From Diphasiastrum complanatum (lineage: Eukaryota; Streptophyta; Lycopodiopsida; Lycopodiales; Lycopodiaceae), in assembly GCA_029204225.1 (NCBI GenBank), contig CM055104.1:42219502-42283501 (forward strand): DNA of 64,000 nt, written 5' to 3'. Under the pieces are notes generated by a model. It was given only the letters and a program-made list of their open reading frames with translations, was not told where the DNA came from and did no database searches. The translations under genes and the position numbers were made by a program. Positions 61,989 to 64,000 of this stretch are shown here, one piece after another (position 1 is the stretch's first letter; every line of letters begins with the position of its first letter).

Positions 61989-64000
61989 TTATGTAATAAC
62001 TATTGGTGTGTTTTGAACTACACTACATATGTGGCCATCTTCGGTCTCATCTACATTGTGAACTAGTTCCTGGCACACTTCTGAAAGGATCACGGATGGA
62101 TCAAATTGCAAAAGGCTTTCTATTCTAGCTTTGGTTGCTAAAGGATGCAACACCGGCAGTATAGGTTTCAGGTGCATTGTGAAGGTAATGGCATTGCTTT
62201 TAGCCATTGGAAAAGTTTCAAAGCAATGCGTGATAATAAACAGTAGGCTCAAAATGTTCCTAGCGGTATTTTTAAGAGCATAATTCTCCCTGAATCTTCT
62301 TCGTGTAATTGTGCGGATTACAGTGGTGACTTTGGTAGGTCCTAAACAGTGGGAAATATTATCGTCTGCTCCTAATTTATGTAAAACCTTGTCTATAATT
62401 GTATATGGTCCTACTTTTGCAAGAAAAACTATTTTTTGCTGTTTATTAAAATGATCAGGATATATCTGATCTTGTAGAAGATTAATGATATCCATATAGA
62501 TGGACGATTATGCCTGGATGCGCATTATGTGCTCATCCAAAAATTCATCTGAAATTGGTTCCAGTTGAACTTTGGTGTGAATACGTGAGATGTAATCGGC
62601 ATTTTGGTGGTCCTTACCTCACCTTAATTCAACCTAGTAGTCAAATTCATCTAACAACAAAACCCCCATATAGCAATTCTGCATGAAAGATCAGGCTTAT
62701 TCACTAAATGCTTAAGTGTGTAATGATCTACATGGAAAGTAAAAGAATAACCTAAAAGAGACCAGCATAGTAGACAGGGTAATCTTTATTTTGCTCATCG
62801 TTTTCACTAAGCACTACTCCTAATGCAAATGATGAAGTGTCTACTGTATACGTGAAACTTTTTTGTCCAATCTAGAGGTCTTACTCCAATTGCTTCGGCT
62901 AATGACTATTTTAATTTTTTGAAAGCTTCTTGGTGATCATTTGACCAATGGTGTCTTCTTTAGTAATCTTGTAAGTAGTGTAACTATTATAGCATAATCT
63001 TTAATGATTCTTCTGTAATATCCTACATGACCTAAAAATCCTCTAAGTTCTCTTATATTAGTTGGTTCTAACAATTCTAAGATGATCCTAACTTTTTCAA
63101 AATCGGCTTGTATGCCATCCTTTGAAATTTTATGTCCTAATAAGATGTCTTCCCTCATTCCAAAATAACATTTGGAAGGGTGTAAATTTATGATGTCTCC
63201 TGACATCTTTTTAAGGTCTTTTCTAGTGCCTCTAGATGACCCTTGGTGGACGAATAAACACAAAAATCATCCATAAAAATTTATAAAACCTTCCTAAAAA
63301 AAATTTGAAAAATATTAGTCATCATGCACTGAAATGTCGCAAGTGCATTACATAAACCAAAGGGCATACACGTACAAGCATATGTCCCCCAGTCAGTAGT
63401 GAAGGTGGTTTTAGATCTATCCTCTTCTTTAGTAAAGACTTGGTTGTATCCCGAAAAACCGTCTAAAAAACTATAACGTTCATGACCAACAATTTGGTCT
63501 AAATGATATCTGTGTATGGCAGTGGATGGTAGTCTTTTGTGGTAGCTGCATTCAACTTCCTAAAATCTTGACACACTCTAATCTTTCCTGTCTTTTTCTT
63601 GGGTATTATTACTATAGGTAATACCCATTCGCTACTCAGAACAGAGCATATAATTTCTGCTCTAAGGCATCTATCTTATTCATCCTTTACTAACAATAGA
63701 TGCATCGAGTTTAATCTATATTGTCTTTGTCTAACTGGTACAACACTTTGGATAAAATCTATCCTATGTTCTCCCCATTTAACCGGTATATCAATTAAAT
63801 CACCCATTGACCAAGCAAACACATTTTGAAATTTCTGGAGAAGTGATATGTACTCCTTTCGTTCTTGGTCAGATTGGTGTTTATACTGGTTCAAAGTTTT
63901 ATGTTTACTAATTTCTATTTTTTCATAATCATCTTTGTCAATCATATCCTCAGTCAAGCTTCCTCTAGTTCCACCCAGAACTTCCCTTGATTCAGATGTT
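61989..64000 (-). mobile_element. Ty3/gypsy pol, decayed, continuing past the right edge
   Basis: From the right edge, 63676-63957 reads YISLLQKFQNVFAWSMGDLI and HRIDFIQSVVPVRQRQYRLN, the linker before RT. Then KKTGKIRVCQDFRKLNAATT (about 63590) gives the RT start, and further RT pieces follow in several frames. The ORF 62937-63263 has SKCYFGMREDILLGHKISKD, then LRGFLGHVGYYRRIIKDYA. RNase H remnants (VDHYTLKHLVNKPD) follow. ORF 61989-62495 matches the RNase H to integrase linker (DHFNKQQKIVFLAKVGPYTI, VLHKLGADDNI). The catalytic FLDD box is broken. The family differs from the chromovirus at 25-28 kb. No integrase core is seen. Confidence 0.82.

Overview
This is nuclear DNA of a plant-like eukaryote with a large, repeat-rich genome. 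The evidence is GT-AG introns of up to about 20 kb, nested Ty3/gypsy and Ty1/copia elements primed by initiator tRNA-Met, hAT transposases with plant-type introns, non-LTR retrotransposons (LINEs), and long (GA)n and (CA)n arrays. A seed-free land plant such as a fern is my best guess, but this is a low-confidence inference. There are no bacterial genes, operons or CRISPR arrays, and I noticed no tRNA or rRNA genes.

The one host gene I can support is on the + strand: a WD40 protein of the WRAP53/TCAB1 family (telomerase and Cajal-body RNA chaperone). I traced thirteen consecutive exons from 3048 to 52175. All donors are GT and all acceptors AG. The spliced exons total 1150 bases and give 382 codons plus a stop with no frame break. 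The first exon starts inside the conserved WSPDGS motif, so the 5' end of the gene lies upstream of the window or was missed in 1-3047. Three introns are very large: 11.3 kb (5089-16376), 19.7 kb (16663-36400) and 10.7 kb (36454-47167). They hold most of the mobile DNA. The last exon and the DNA after it carry an exact 445-bp tandem duplication.

Intron 6 (11.3 kb) holds a LINE 3' end with a (TC)n tail, a second LINE joined directly to that tail, a decayed hAT transposase interrupted by an LTR-like insertion, and a decayed copia element. Intron 8 (19.7 kb) holds two more LINEs in head-to-tail order through a TC/CA microsatellite. It also holds a second hAT element, split by an 8.2-kb chromovirus (24867-33090) with 358-bp LTRs, an iMet primer site and a near-perfect target duplication. 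That chromovirus in turn contains LINE and gypsy fragments. Intron 9 (10.7 kb) holds a gypsy gag split by a gag-only copia element with three LTR copies, a captured gypsy fragment and a perfect ACTCT target duplication.

Downstream of the gene (52.9-64 kb) are two decayed copia pol genes, one with a polypurine tract and 3' LTR start, a 294-bp inverted-repeat element, a decayed coiled-coil ORF, and a gypsy pol running off the right edge.

The most unusual pattern is in the LINEs. Four 3' ends share a small hairpin followed by a (TC)n tail rather than poly(A). Three 5'-truncated LINEs begin exactly at, or within a few bases of, such a TC tract in the same orientation. This suggests a LINE lineage that ends in, and may insert into, TC microsatellites, including the tails of earlier copies.
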